Positions 27,686 through 37,093 of a stretch of 64,000 nucleotides of DNA are shown in pieces. The notes beneath the pieces are model-generated. The model was not told the origin of the DNA. It saw nothing but the letters and a program-made list of their open reading frames with translations, and made no database searches. The stretch lies in the NCBI GenBank assembly GCA_022843925.1, contig JALHMS010000003.1, positions 184,440 to 248,439 of the forward strand, in the 5' to 3' direction. The translations under genes and the position numbers were made by a program. The first letter of the stretch is position 1. Every line of letters starts with the position of its first letter. Origin of the DNA: Burkholderiales bacterium. Lineage in GTDB: Bacteria; Pseudomonadota; Gammaproteobacteria; Burkholderiales; Ga0077523.

Positions 27686-28030
27686 GTGAGTGCCGCGGTG
27701 TGGATGGTTCGCGCCGCGGCATCCCTGTTCGCGACGCTGGCCCTGGTGACAGGGCCGGCGCTCGCCGGGGATGCCGTCCAGGGCAAGCGGAAGGCTATGT
27801 CCTGTCAGGCGTGTCACGGTGCGCAGGGCCTGTCGATGCGCGACGACGCGCCGAGCATCGCCGGCCAGAGCGAGTTCTATCTTTCGAAGGCGCTCCGCGA
27901 ATTCCGGGAAGGCAAGCGCGAGAACGAGATGATGTCCGTGGTGGCCCGGACGCTGAGCGATGACGAGATCAATGATCTCGCAGCGTATTTTTCGTCGTTC
28001 AGGATCGAGGTGGTGAAGCCCAGGCCGTGA
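27686..28030 (+). CDS. class I cytochrome c
   Basis: A 114-residue exported monoheme cytochrome starting at GTG 27686, one base after the sorbosone-dehydrogenase stop. ATG 27704 is an alternative start. A signal peptide (ASLFATLALVTGPALA) is followed by the heme site CQACH (Cys40, Cys43, His44). Met in NEMMSV (about residue 81) is the probable distal ligand, and LSDDEINDLAAYFSSF is the C-terminal helix. It likely takes electrons from the adjacent dehydrogenase to the respiratory chain. Confidence 0.9.
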   Translation: MSAAVWMVRAAASLFATLALVTGPALAGDAVQGKRKAMSCQACHGAQGLSMRDDAPSIAGQSEFYLSKALREFREGKRENEMMSVVARTLSDDEINDLAAYFSSFRIEVVKPRP

Positions 28031-28521
28031 CGCGGTCAGGCATCCGGGACATAGACGCATCACGGTACTGCGGCAAGCGGATCGCGTCGGGCAGGCAGGG
28101 CACCTACCCGCTTGCACTATCGGCGAGTCGATGGGCCGCCCTCCGAGGCCTTGTTGATCACCGCACCAGCTGGTAGCGGTGGTCGAACGGCGGCCGACAC
28201 CGGGCGGAACGCGGCCACCACGGGTGACGTTCCGCCAGCGGCCGCGGGCCCTCAGGGCTGACCCGGACAGGGCGCCGTCGCACCACCGTCCCCTGCAACC
28301 CGGTTGCGCGCCTCGCAGACGGCGCCAGCGCGCCCGATCGGCCCACGCACCTGCCGCCGTTTCGTCACCCGAATGACATGCCGATGTCGTTCCATGGAGT
28401 CTGCGCCTTCCGCCTGAACGTCCGCGGATCCTGCGCGCATCCACCGCATGCACCGGATCTGCATCGCGTTTCCGCGCGCGTCAGGCCGCGGCATCTTCCA
28501 TCGCAACCCCAAGGAGACTCC
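28031..28521. other. intergenic region, no gene supported
   Basis: About 490 bp between the cytochrome gene and a PEP-CTERM gene. The frame of the downstream gene stays open to 28378, but nothing there looks like protein-coding sequence and the ribosome site is at 28511. No repeats or RNA genes seen. Confidence 0.4.
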
Positions 28522-29301
28522 ATGAACCGCCCCATCCGTTTCGTATCGCTGGCCCGCGCCGTGGCGACCCGCCGTCACCCCTGGTCGGCCAGGCGCGCCG
28601 CCATCTCCAGCGCTTTGCTCCTCACCGCCGGCCTCGCCACTTCGGCGACGGCCGCCACGCAGTTCTCGGCATTCATCGAACCGGAGCAGATCGTCGGCAC
28701 GACGCCGACGGCGTCCGGGTACGGCACCGCCACCGCCACCCTGACCGGTGGCCCCGGCACGTGGGTCTTCTCGTACGTCGCCGACTTCTTCGGCTACGAC
28801 TTCGGCGCCTACATGGTGCCGTTCGTCACCACCGGCACCAGCCCCGCCGACGGACAGCCATCGGACAGCGCGACCACGGCCAGCCTGCTCGATGACGTGC
28901 GCAACTTCCACATCCACACCGGCGCCCGCGGTGCCACCGGACCGGTTGCCTACTCCGTCCGAGCCCCCGACCGCGAGAACGGCGTCGAGCCGAACGTGGA
29001 GATCCAACTGCTGGGTCCGACGCACGCCCGCATCACCGGCACCTGGGACATCGCCGACGGGCAGGTGGGCGGCACGAACGAGCAGACGCGGGCCGGCAAT
29101 CTCGACTTCTGGGCACCGATCATGATGGCGGCACAGCCCGGCACGGAGATCGGTCTCTACTTCGACATCCACACCAACGCCTTCCCCGGCAGCGAGATCC
29201 GCGGTCAGATCGTCGCAGTGCCGGAACCCGGGACCTGGGCGTTGATGCTCGGCGGACTGGGGCTCGTGGCCTGCACGACGCGCCGTCTTCGCACGGCCTG
29301 A
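28522..29301 (+). CDS. PEP-CTERM protein with CHRD domain
   Basis: A 259-residue exported protein; AAGGAGA precedes ATG 28522. After a twin-basic, rather long signal sequence (RHPWSARRAAISSALLLTAG) comes a CHRD domain: TQFSAFIEPEQIVG, GTATATLTGGPGTWVFSYVADF, FHIHTGARGATGPVAYSV, GLYFDIHTNAFPGSEIRGQI. CHRD domains occur in secreted and surface proteins of bacteria and in chordin, with no known catalysis. C-terminus: VPEPGTWALM (about 233), a hydrophobic helix, then TTRRLRTA. Confidence 0.9.
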   Translation: MNRPIRFVSLARAVATRRHPWSARRAAISSALLLTAGLATSATAATQFSAFIEPEQIVGTTPTASGYGTATATLTGGPGTWVFSYVADFFGYDFGAYMVPFVTTGTSPADGQPSDSATTASLLDDVRNFHIHTGARGATGPVAYSVRAPDRENGVEPNVEIQLLGPTHARITGTWDIADGQVGGTNEQTRAGNLDFWAPIMMAAQPGTEIGLYFDIHTNAFPGSEIRGQIVAVPEPGTWALMLGGLGLVACTTRRLRTA

Positions 29302-29479
29302 TCCGATCGGAGGCGTCCCCCCGGGCGCGCCGTCATTCGACAGCCCCGGGGGATCTTCGCGCGATGCGATTGCCTTCCGCATAGACTTGCGACTCGCGGT
29401 CGGGCGGGGGCGCTTCGAGACCGCCGGGCAAGGCCTGCGGCCCCTGCGACCCGCACCATCCGACGCCAGGAGGCCCATC

Positions 29480-29860
29480 GTGTCCGCAGTTCCACAGCTG
29501 TCGTTCTTCGCCCTCGTGTCCGTTCTGTCGTCGCCGGCCGCTGCCGGATGCTCTCCCGACGACTTCCCCGTCACGCTGACCCGGTTCGAATGGGTCAACG
29601 CGTGCACCGATAGACCCTGCCCCGTCCTGAAGGCCGAAGGCGAGATCGAGAACCGGTGCGACCTCGCCCTCGGCGCACGCGTGAAGCTGAAGGCGCTGGA
29701 TGCCGCCGGCGAGACGGTGGTGGTGTCGCAGCTCTGGCCGTTCGGCTCGCGGAACATCCCGCCCGGCCGGCACGTGATCTCCTTCGACCAATGGATCGGT
29801 CACGACCCTGCGATCGCGTCGTTCGCGGTCGAGATCACCGAACTGAGGTTCTGGCGTTGA
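29480..29860 (+). CDS. small exported protein of unknown function
   Basis: A 126-residue protein from GTG 29480, with CAGGAGG well placed at 29468-29474. A signal peptide ends at PAAAG (about residue 22). The mature part (FEWVNACTDRPCPVLKAEGEIENRCDLALGARVKLKALDAAGE) has three Cys residues and a pattern like FxLYD-type beta sandwiches that add a minor variant of a strand pair. No partner; sits before the large regulator gene. Family not recognised. Confidence 0.7.
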   Translation: MSAVPQLSFFALVSVLSSPAAAGCSPDDFPVTLTRFEWVNACTDRPCPVLKAEGEIENRCDLALGARVKLKALDAAGETVVVSQLWPFGSRNIPPGRHVISFDQWIGHDPAIASFAVEITELRFWR

Positions 29861-30058
29861 GGTGATGCTGTTGCCGCGGACAGCCCGTCCGCGCTTGCCT
29901 CCTTCCAGGGCGCAATCCGTAATCGATCGGTGTACGGTCCGTAGCCATCCTGACGGAGCAAATCCGGTAGTTGCTTCCAAAGGGTACGGTCGCCGACGGG
30001 GAGCCTCGGTACGGCCTCGACCATCGAACGACAAGACCATCGCTCCGGGGAGGAGCCC

Positions 30059-32998
30059 ATGCCGCCACCTGCCGCGCCACTGCTCGCAAAGCTGACCCGC
30101 CCCCGGCTTCACGACGTGCTTCCGCGGGAACGTCTGTTCGACCTGCTCGACGATGCCCGCGAACGCCGACACGCCATCTGCGTGATCGGCCCGCCGGGCG
30201 CGGGAAAGACGACGCTCGTGGCCACGTGGCTCGAAGAACGAGGCCTCGTCGGCCCGTGGTTCCAGGTGGACCCCGGCGACGCGGACCTTGCCACGTTCTT
30301 CTACTACCTCGGGCTCTCGGTCGCGCCGTTCGATGGCCCGGACCGCCGGCCCCTGCCGCTGCTCACGCCGGAGTACCTCGGCGATGTCGCCGGCTTCAGT
30401 CGGCGCTATTTCCGCGAACTCTTCGCGCGCCTGCCCGCTGGCGCCACGCTGGTGCTCGACAACTACCAGGAGGTCCCTGCCGAGCACGCATTTCACGGCT
30501 TGATCGCGCAGGCGGTCGAGGAAGTGCCGCCAGGTGCCACACTGATCGCGATCAGCCGCCGCGATCCGCCGGATGCCTATGCCCGCATGATCGCTAACGA
30601 GCACGTGGCCCTGGTGGAATGGGACGACCTGAAGGTCACCGCCGACGAGGCGCGCAGCATCGGCGCCCGGAGGGCATCGCTCACCACCGCCGACCTCGAC
30701 CGCATCCACCGGGAGAGTGGCGGTTGGATGGCCGGGCTCACGCTCCTTCTCGAACGCGCGGTCCGTACCGCCTCGTCGGTACCGCTCGATGCCAACGAGC
30801 CGCCGCAGCGCATCTTCGATTACTTTGCCACCCAGATCCTTGCCGAGGCCACGGAGATCCAGCGCCAGATCCTGCGAAAGCTGGCACTCGTCCCGCGCAC
30901 CACCGCACGCATGGCCCAGGCGCTTACGGGGGAGCCCGAGGCCGGTCCGCTGCTCGACCTGCTCTACCGACGCCGCCTTTTCACCGACCGCCGGGGTGGC
31001 GAAGCCGGCAGCTACACGTTCCACGCACTCTTCCGTGCCTTTCTTCGCCACCGCGCGGAAGCCGCGCTGGGTCCTGCCGGCGTCGCGCAGATCCAGCGCC
31101 AGGGCGCGCACCTGCTCGAAGCGGAAGGCCTGGCCGAAGACGCCATGGAGTTGTATCTCGCCTCACCCGACTGGCACGCCGCGGCACGGCTGGTCGTGGC
31201 GCAGGCCGGCGCACTGCTGGCGGCCGGGCGCTGGCAGACGGTGGCGGACTGGGTCCGGGCGCTCCCGGGTGACGTGATGGAGAACGACCCGTGGCTGCAC
31301 TATTGGGCGGGCGCCGCGCAGGTGGCCATCGCACCGCCCGCCGCGCGCGAAACACTGGCAGCGGCGCATCGGACCGCCGTGGTCCACAGCGACGCCATGT
31401 GCCAGATCCAGTGCGCCGCCGCGATCATCGAATCGTGCTGCATCGAGTGGTCGCGCTTCAGCCTGATGGACCCGTGGATCCCCGTGCTCGAACGCGCGTT
31501 CGACGACACGCTTCCGTGGCCCTCGTCGGATGCGCGATTGCGGGCGATGAACGCGCTGCTGAGCGCGCTCGCGTACCGTGCGCCGGAGCATCCGCTCCGA
31601 CCGCTGTGCGTCGAGCGGACGCTGGCCTTCATCCCCGCGGCCACAGACGCCAACATCAAGGTCGTCGCGGCCTCGACGCTCGTCAACCACGGCGGACATT
31701 CCGCGCAGCCGCGGATCACGCGTGACGGGATGGCGGTGCTGGAGAAATGGATCGACGACCCGGCGGTGACCATGCCCAATCGCGCTGCGGGATTGTTCTC
31801 TCTGCTCTGGGGGCGCTACAGCACGCGGGACTTCCGGGGTGCGAACGCCGCTGTGACCGCCCTGGAGCGACTGACGGAAGACACCGGGCTCGCCTACGCC
31901 GGCACGTTCTCGGCCTTCCTCGCCACGTTCGTGGAGGGCGCCCGGGGCCACGGGATAGCGGCGCGCCAGTGGTTCGAGAAGCTGGTGCAGCGGGCCGGAC
32001 CGGGTCGCTGGTACGACCGATCCATCGTCTGCTGCGCCGCCAGCGGGGTCGGCATCCATGACCGCAACCCCGACCTCACGCTGGAGTACGGGGACGAAGG
32101 CATCGCGCTCATTGCCGACGGCGTGGTCAACAGCGCGATCCAGTGGCGGTGGCCGGTGGCTGCGGCCTACGCGCATCGCGGCGACGCCGCGCAGGTGCAT
32201 CAGCGACTCGCGGAAATCCGCGTTTTCATCGACAAGCACCAGATGCACCACTGGGAGCCCATGTGCCGAGCCATCGAGGCACTCCTGGCCTTCTCCACGG
32301 GCGATCGAATCGCCGTGTCGCAAGCCCTGGCCGACATGCTCCGACTACACCGCGGCGTCGAGGAGTCGAACCTCTGGTATCTGAGCGCCTACCTGTCGGA
32401 TCTCTTCGCGGTCGCTCTGGACGAATCGATCGACCCGGACGAAGTCCGCCGCCTGATCCAGCTCTACCGTTTGCCGGCGCCGTCACCGCTGGCAGAGTCG
32501 TGGCCGTGGCCGGTCCGCGTCCGGCTCTTCGGACGCTTCGCTCTCGAGATCGACGGCGCGCCGGCACCGTTCCCGCGGAAGGTGCCCCGCCGCCCGCTGA
32601 TGCTGCTGAGAGCGCTCGCGTGCTTCGGCGGGCAGGACGTTCCGATTGCGAAGCTCGCCGACGCGCTGTGGCCGGACCTGGACGGCGACGACGCGATCCG
32701 CTCGTTCCAGACCACGCTCTTCCGGCTGCGCCACCTCCTCCAGGTCGAGGATGCCGTGGTGCTCGCGGATGGACGCCTGAGCCTCGATCGGCACCGGGTC
32801 TGGGTCGACACCCTCGTCTTCGAAGACCTGTGTGCGGCAGCAGAGACCGGGGACGTGCACGCGACCGCACGGGCCAGGCATCTGTACGGCGGTCCACTGC
32901 TCGACGGCGAGGACGACGAACCGTGGGTCATGGCGGCACGAGAACGTTGCGCGCGTGCGCATTCGAAACTCGGCGCAGCCGGCCGGGCGCATCCGTAA
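30059..32998 (+). CDS. STAND-type ATPase regulator with C-terminal SARP/BTAD-like domain
   Basis: A 979-residue cytosolic regulator, GGGGAGGAG before ATG 30059. N-terminus like MalT: LTRPRLHDVLPRERL, Walker A GPPGAGKT (44-51), a LDNYQEV Walker B region, and ISRRDPP. The middle 500 residues are helical and TPR-like. Instead of the LuxR helix-turn-helix of MalT proteins, the last 160 residues (from about 820) are an OmpR/SARP-type winged helix (VRLFGRFALEIDG, LMLLRALACFGGQDVPIAKLADALWP) plus a short BTAD remnant. Probably an activator responding to a small ligand; the epoxide-hydrolase-like gene 77 bp downstream is a plausible target. Confidence 0.85.
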   Translation: MPPPAAPLLAKLTRPRLHDVLPRERLFDLLDDARERRHAICVIGPPGAGKTTLVATWLEERGLVGPWFQVDPGDADLATFFYYLGLSVAPFDGPDRRPLPLLTPEYLGDVAGFSRRYFRELFARLPAGATLVLDNYQEVPAEHAFHGLIAQAVEEVPPGATLIAISRRDPPDAYARMIANEHVALVEWDDLKVTADEARSIGARRASLTTADLDRIHRESGGWMAGLTLLLERAVRTASSVPLDANEPPQRIFDYFATQILAEATEIQRQILRKLALVPRTTARMAQALTGEPEAGPLLDLLYRRRLFTDRRGGEAGSYTFHALFRAFLRHRAEAALGPAGVAQIQRQGAHLLEAEGLAEDAMELYLASPDWHAAARLVVAQAGALLAAGRWQTVADWVRALPGDVMENDPWLHYWAGAAQVAIAPPAARETLAAAHRTAVVHSDAMCQIQCAAAIIESCCIEWSRFSLMDPWIPVLERAFDDTLPWPSSDARLRAMNALLSALAYRAPEHPLRPLCVERTLAFIPAATDANIKVVAASTLVNHGGHSAQPRITRDGMAVLEKWIDDPAVTMPNRAAGLFSLLWGRYSTRDFRGANAAVTALERLTEDTGLAYAGTFSAFLATFVEGARGHGIAARQWFEKLVQRAGPGRWYDRSIVCCAASGVGIHDRNPDLTLEYGDEGIALIADGVVNSAIQWRWPVAAAYAHRGDAAQVHQRLAEIRVFIDKHQMHHWEPMCRAIEALLAFSTGDRIAVSQALADMLRLHRGVEESNLWYLSAYLSDLFAVALDESIDPDEVRRLIQLYRLPAPSPLAESWPWPVRVRLFGRFALEIDGAPAPFPRKVPRRPLMLLRALACFGGQDVPIAKLADALWPDLDGDDAIRSFQTTLFRLRHLLQVEDAVVLADGRLSLDRHRVWVDTLVFEDLCAAAETGDVHATARARHLYGGPLLDGEDDEPWVMAARERCARAHSKLGAAGRAHP

Positions 32999-33075
32999 AC
33001 GATCGGTGCACGGCGGGTCCCTATCTTGTCAGCGCGGGCGGATCGGCCGCTCGTCAACTCAAGAGGAAGACCGTC

Positions 33076-34059
33076 ATGCACCAGCTGCTGCGTCATCTCG
33101 GACAAGTGCTCGCCCTGTTGTGCCTCGTCGTCACCACGAAGGCAGATGCGGCCACGGCCGTCATCGAATCGAAGTTCGCCGACGTGAACGGCGTCCGGCT
33201 CCACTACGCAACGGCGGGGTCGGGGAAGCTCGTACTGTTTCTCCACGGATTTCCGGAGTTCTGGTACCAGTGGAAGGCCCAACTGGAGGATCTCGGCCAG
33301 GACCATCTCGCCGTCGCACCCGACATGCGGGGTTACCACCTTTCATCCATCCCGACCGACGTGAATGCCTACCGCATCCGCACGCTGGTGGAAGATGTGC
33401 GCGCGCTGGCGGACCATCTCGGACAGAAGAAGATCGTGCTCGTCGGACAGGACTGGGGCGGCATCGTGGCGTGGGCCTTCGCGCTCTACCACCCCGACCG
33501 GCTGGAGAAGCTGGTGATCATGAACGCGCCGCACCCGGCCGTGTTCGAGCGTGAACTGCGCGACAACCCGGCGCAGCAGCACGCGAGCCAGTACATGCTG
33601 CTCTTCAACACGCCCGATGCCGAGAAGGTGCTCGCCGATCAGGACTACGCCGGCCTTGCGTGGCACGTGCTGAGCGACGGCCTGGCGAAGGGCTACGTGT
33701 CGGAGGAAGAGAAGGCGAAGTACCTGGCCGTCTGGAACGACGGCCGGACCATCACCGGCGGTCTCGCTTACTACCGCGCCGCCCGCATCGGCCCGCCGCC
33801 GACACCCGGCGACGCGTGGGTCGCGCGCAAGCACTTCGCCAGCGACTTCCCCACGATGACGGTGAAGGTCCCGACGATGCTGATCTGGGGCATGCAGGAC
33901 ATGTATCTGCTCGCCGGCAACCTGAGCGGCCTCGCCCGATACGTGCCGGACATGCAGGTGAAGCTCTTCCCGGACGCGCCGCACTGGATCAATCGCGCGA
34001 AGGCCACGGAAGTGAACACCGCCATCCGGGAGTTCATCGCAGCGCCTGCGAAGCGCTGA
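33076..34059 (+). CDS. exported alpha/beta hydrolase, epoxide hydrolase-like
   Basis: A 327-residue enzyme; AAGAGGAAG precedes ATG 33076. A signal peptide (VLALLCLVVTTKADA, to about residue 25) places it in the periplasm. The core has the oxyanion motif HGFPEFW (57-63), the nucleophile elbow VGQDWGG with Asp126, and the catalytic His303 in DAPHWIN. An Asp nucleophile identifies the epoxide-hydrolase/haloalkane-dehalogenase branch; tyrosines in the cap (LAYYRA) fit epoxide hydrolases best. Follows the large regulator gene closely. Confidence 0.85.
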   Translation: MHQLLRHLGQVLALLCLVVTTKADAATAVIESKFADVNGVRLHYATAGSGKLVLFLHGFPEFWYQWKAQLEDLGQDHLAVAPDMRGYHLSSIPTDVNAYRIRTLVEDVRALADHLGQKKIVLVGQDWGGIVAWAFALYHPDRLEKLVIMNAPHPAVFERELRDNPAQQHASQYMLLFNTPDAEKVLADQDYAGLAWHVLSDGLAKGYVSEEEKAKYLAVWNDGRTITGGLAYYRAARIGPPPTPGDAWVARKHFASDFPTMTVKVPTMLIWGMQDMYLLAGNLSGLARYVPDMQVKLFPDAPHWINRAKATEVNTAIREFIAAPAKR

Positions 34060-34260
34060 TCCCTCCGACCGGGGGCGGGTGGAACGCCGGCGCCGCCCGC
34101 CCCCGGCCCGACGGAAACGTGGCGACGCCGCAAGGCGTCGTGCGTGTCCAGCGCGCCCCGTGCAGTAACATTCCGCCCTTCGCGAAGCAGCCCAGCGAGG
34201 CAGCGCCCGGGGTTCTCCCGGCGTGCGCCCGAGGTCGCGAACTCACGGGAGGGGAACGGA

Positions 34261-35016
34261 TTGCAGATCGATCTCGGCGGCAAGCGGGTGGTCGTGTGCG
34301 GTGGAAGTCGCGGCATCGGACGCTCGATCGCGCTGGCGTTCGCGGCGTGCGGAGCGTCGGTCTCGACCTGCGCGCGCGGGGGCGATGCGCTGGACGCCGT
34401 CCGCGCCGAGCTCTCGCAGCACGGCACGACGATCCACGCGGCGGTGTGCGATCTGGCAAACGCGGCCGACATCGAGCGCTACATCGCGGCGGCCGAAACA
34501 GCCCTCGGCGGGATCGACATCCTCGTCAACAACGCCTCCGGTTTCGGCCTCGGTAACGACGAGACCGCGTGGGCGGCGAGCATCGACGTGGACCTGATGG
34601 CCACCGTGCGCGCATCTTCGGCTGCAGAAGCATCGTTGATCGCCTCGGGGACCGGGGCCATCGTCAACGTGTCGTCCATCTCCGGCTACCGTCCGTCGGC
34701 CCGGACGCCCGCCTACGCGGCAGTGAAGGCGGCGGTCATCCAGTACACCACGTCGCAGGCTGCGCTCCTCGCTCGGAAGGGCGTCCGCGTGAACTGCGTG
34801 GCACCCGGCTCCATCGAGTTCCCCGGCGGGCTTTGGGAACAGCGCAAGACCTCCGCGCCGCCGCTCTACGATGCAGTGCTGAAGAGCCTGCCTTTCGGGC
34901 GCATGGGCACACCGGAGGAAGTCGCGAGTGCGGTGGTTTTCCTCGCCTCGCCGCTCGCGCGGTGGATCACCGGACAGACGATCTGCGTCGACGGCGGGCA
35001 ACTGCTCGGTGCGTGA
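34261..35016 (+). CDS. short-chain dehydrogenase/reductase (SDR)
   Basis: A 251-residue NAD(P)-dependent oxidoreductase from TTG 34261; GGGAGGGG lies just ahead. Classical SDR motifs are complete: cofactor loop CGGSRGIG (13-20), NNAS (90-93), catalytic Ser139, Tyr152 and Lys156 (YAAVK), and the PFGRMGTPEEVAS/VDGGQ end. The gene is followed 94 bp later by an IlvD-family dehydratase. The pair could act together on a sugar acid or hydroxy acid. Confidence 0.9.
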   Translation: MQIDLGGKRVVVCGGSRGIGRSIALAFAACGASVSTCARGGDALDAVRAELSQHGTTIHAAVCDLANAADIERYIAAAETALGGIDILVNNASGFGLGNDETAWAASIDVDLMATVRASSAAEASLIASGTGAIVNVSSISGYRPSARTPAYAAVKAAVIQYTTSQAALLARKGVRVNCVAPGSIEFPGGLWEQRKTSAPPLYDAVLKSLPFGRMGTPEEVASAVVFLASPLARWITGQTICVDGGQLLGA

Positions 35017-35110
35017 GCCGCCCCACTCCCGCGAACATCAGACCGGCGCGGCCACGAGCTGCGTCCGCTTTCCGCAGACATCCCTCAACCCCGACGACAC
35101 GGAAGACCCG

Positions 35111-36817
35111 ATGAGCTTCGATCCCAGACACAAGAGCCGCACGATGTTCGAAGGCCCCGACCGCGCTGTGGCACGCGCGATGATGAAGGCCGCGGGTTTC
35201 ACGGACGACGACATCGTGAAGCCGCAGATCGGCGTGGCCCATTGCTGGATCGGCACCATGCCCTGCAACCTCAATCATCGTGAACTCGCGCAGCGCGTGA
35301 TGGACGGCATCCGTGCAGCCGGCGGAAACCCGGTCGAGATCAACACCATCGCGATCAACGACGGGATGACGACCGGCCTGGAAGGCATGAAGACGTCCCT
35401 GGTGAGTCGCGAGGTGATCGTCGACTCCGTGGAGCTGGTGGCGCGCGGCCACGTGCTCGACGCCATCGTGACCATCTCGGGCTGCGACAAGACGATCCCC
35501 GCGATGGCCATGGTGCTGGGGCGCCTCGACATCCCCGGCCTCACGCTCTACAGCGGTTCGATCGCCAGCGGTCGTTGTCACAAGCCCAACCGCGTCTTCG
35601 CCGACCGCAAGCTCACCATCCAGGATGCCTACGAGTCCATCGGCGCGTTCAACGCGGGCCGCATCGATGCCGAGGAGTTCAAGGACGTCGAGGATCACGC
35701 CTGCCCGGCGGCCGGCGCCTGCGGCGGACAGTTCACGGCCAACACGATGGCCACGGCCTACGAGATGCTGGGCATCTCGATGCGCGGCACCAACGACGTT
35801 CCGGCGCTGCATCCGTCCAAGGGGGACGTGGCGTACGCCTGCGGCACCCGGGTGATGGAACTCCTGAAGGCCGGCATCACCCCGCGGTCGCTCGTGACCC
35901 GGCGCAGCTTCGAGAACGCGATCACCGGCGTGATGGCGACCGGCGGTTCCACCAACGCCGTGCTGCATCTGCTGGCCACGGCGCACGATTTCGGTGTCGA
36001 ACTCGCGCTCGACGACTTCGACCGCATCTCGCGCAAGACCCCCGTGGTCGCGGACATGCGCCCCTGGGGAACGTACACCGCCCCCGAGATGTTCGAAGCG
36101 GGCGGCATGGCGGTCGTCGGCAAGCGGCTGCTCGCGGCGGGCCTGCTGAGCCCCGACGAAAAGACGGTGAGCGGCCGCACGATCGGCGAGGAGATCACCG
36201 CCGCCGCCGAGCCCGCCGGACAGGACGTCATCAAGCCGCTCGCGCAGGCACTCAAGCCAGAGGGCGGTCTCGCGATCCTGCGCGGCAACCTCGCTCCGGG
36301 TGGCTGCGTCATCAAGGTGTCCGGGCAGAAGAAGGACGTGCATCGCGGTCCGGCGCGCGTGTTCGAGAACGAGGAAGAGGCATTCCACGCGATCAAGGCC
36401 GGGCGCATCCGACCGAACGATGTCGTTGTGATCCGCTACGAGGGCCCGATCGGCGGCCCCGGCATGCGGGAGATGCAGCTCGTGACGGGCGCCATCCAGG
36501 GTGCAGGCCTCGGCGAGACCGTGGCCCTCATCACCGACGGTCGCTTCTCCGGCGCGACACGCGGCTTCGTGATCGGCCACATCGTGCCCGAGGCCGCGAA
36601 GCGGGGTCCCATCGCGGCACTGCGCGACGGCGACACCGTCGTGATCGACGTCGAGAACCGCCGCCTGGACGTGGACCTCACGGACGCGCAGCTCGCGGAG
36701 CGCCTCGCCGCGTGGAAAGCCCCCGCGCCTCGCTACACGACGGGCGTGCTGGCGAAATACACCCGGCTGGTGTCCGATGCGTCGGTCGGCGCGGTGACGG
36801 ATCTGCCGGCGGGTTGA
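35111..36817 (+). CDS. ilvD: IlvD/EDD-family dehydratase (dihydroxy-acid dehydratase-like)
   Basis: A 568-residue Fe-S dehydratase starting at ATG 35111. The cluster cysteines are in place: C52 (MPCN), C125 (SGCDKT) and C198 (ACPAAGACGG), with 73 residues between each. Other landmarks are GSTNAVLHLLA, GGLAILRGNLAP and TDGRFSGATRGFVIGH. Enzymes of this fold dehydrate dihydroxy-acids (branched-chain amino acid synthesis) or aldonic acids. The partner SDR and absence of other ilv genes leave room for a sugar-acid role. The gene symbol denotes the family. Confidence 0.88.
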   Translation: MSFDPRHKSRTMFEGPDRAVARAMMKAAGFTDDDIVKPQIGVAHCWIGTMPCNLNHRELAQRVMDGIRAAGGNPVEINTIAINDGMTTGLEGMKTSLVSREVIVDSVELVARGHVLDAIVTISGCDKTIPAMAMVLGRLDIPGLTLYSGSIASGRCHKPNRVFADRKLTIQDAYESIGAFNAGRIDAEEFKDVEDHACPAAGACGGQFTANTMATAYEMLGISMRGTNDVPALHPSKGDVAYACGTRVMELLKAGITPRSLVTRRSFENAITGVMATGGSTNAVLHLLATAHDFGVELALDDFDRISRKTPVVADMRPWGTYTAPEMFEAGGMAVVGKRLLAAGLLSPDEKTVSGRTIGEEITAAAEPAGQDVIKPLAQALKPEGGLAILRGNLAPGGCVIKVSGQKKDVHRGPARVFENEEEAFHAIKAGRIRPNDVVVIRYEGPIGGPGMREMQLVTGAIQGAGLGETVALITDGRFSGATRGFVIGHIVPEAAKRGPIAALRDGDTVVIDVENRRLDVDLTDAQLAERLAAWKAPAPRYTTGVLAKYTRLVSDASVGAVTDLPAG

Positions 36818-37093
36818 AGCGGTAACAGGTGGGCGCCCGGACGCGATGACCGGCCCCGCCGCGGAGTGCGCGCCCGCCGTTGACCGGATAGCCGCGGACC
36901 CCGTCGACCGCCGCCTCCTCGCGAACCTGGACGCGATGGTGGTCCCGGGTCAGGCAACGGGAAAAGTGTCAGGGCGCTTTACGGATGCACGGCCTGTCGC
37001 CGGACGCGTCCATTGAAATCATTCTCTTACCGTCGTGGAATCCGCATTGCTTTCGCGTGCTGAAACCCAACCCCAGCGATGATGGTGGCCACG

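Noticed and set aside
37000-37093. A sigma-54 promoter ahead of the PEP-CTERM gene at 37094
   Set aside because: I looked for the TGGCAC-N5-TTGC pattern upstream of each PEP-CTERM gene, because known systems use it, and found no acceptable match.
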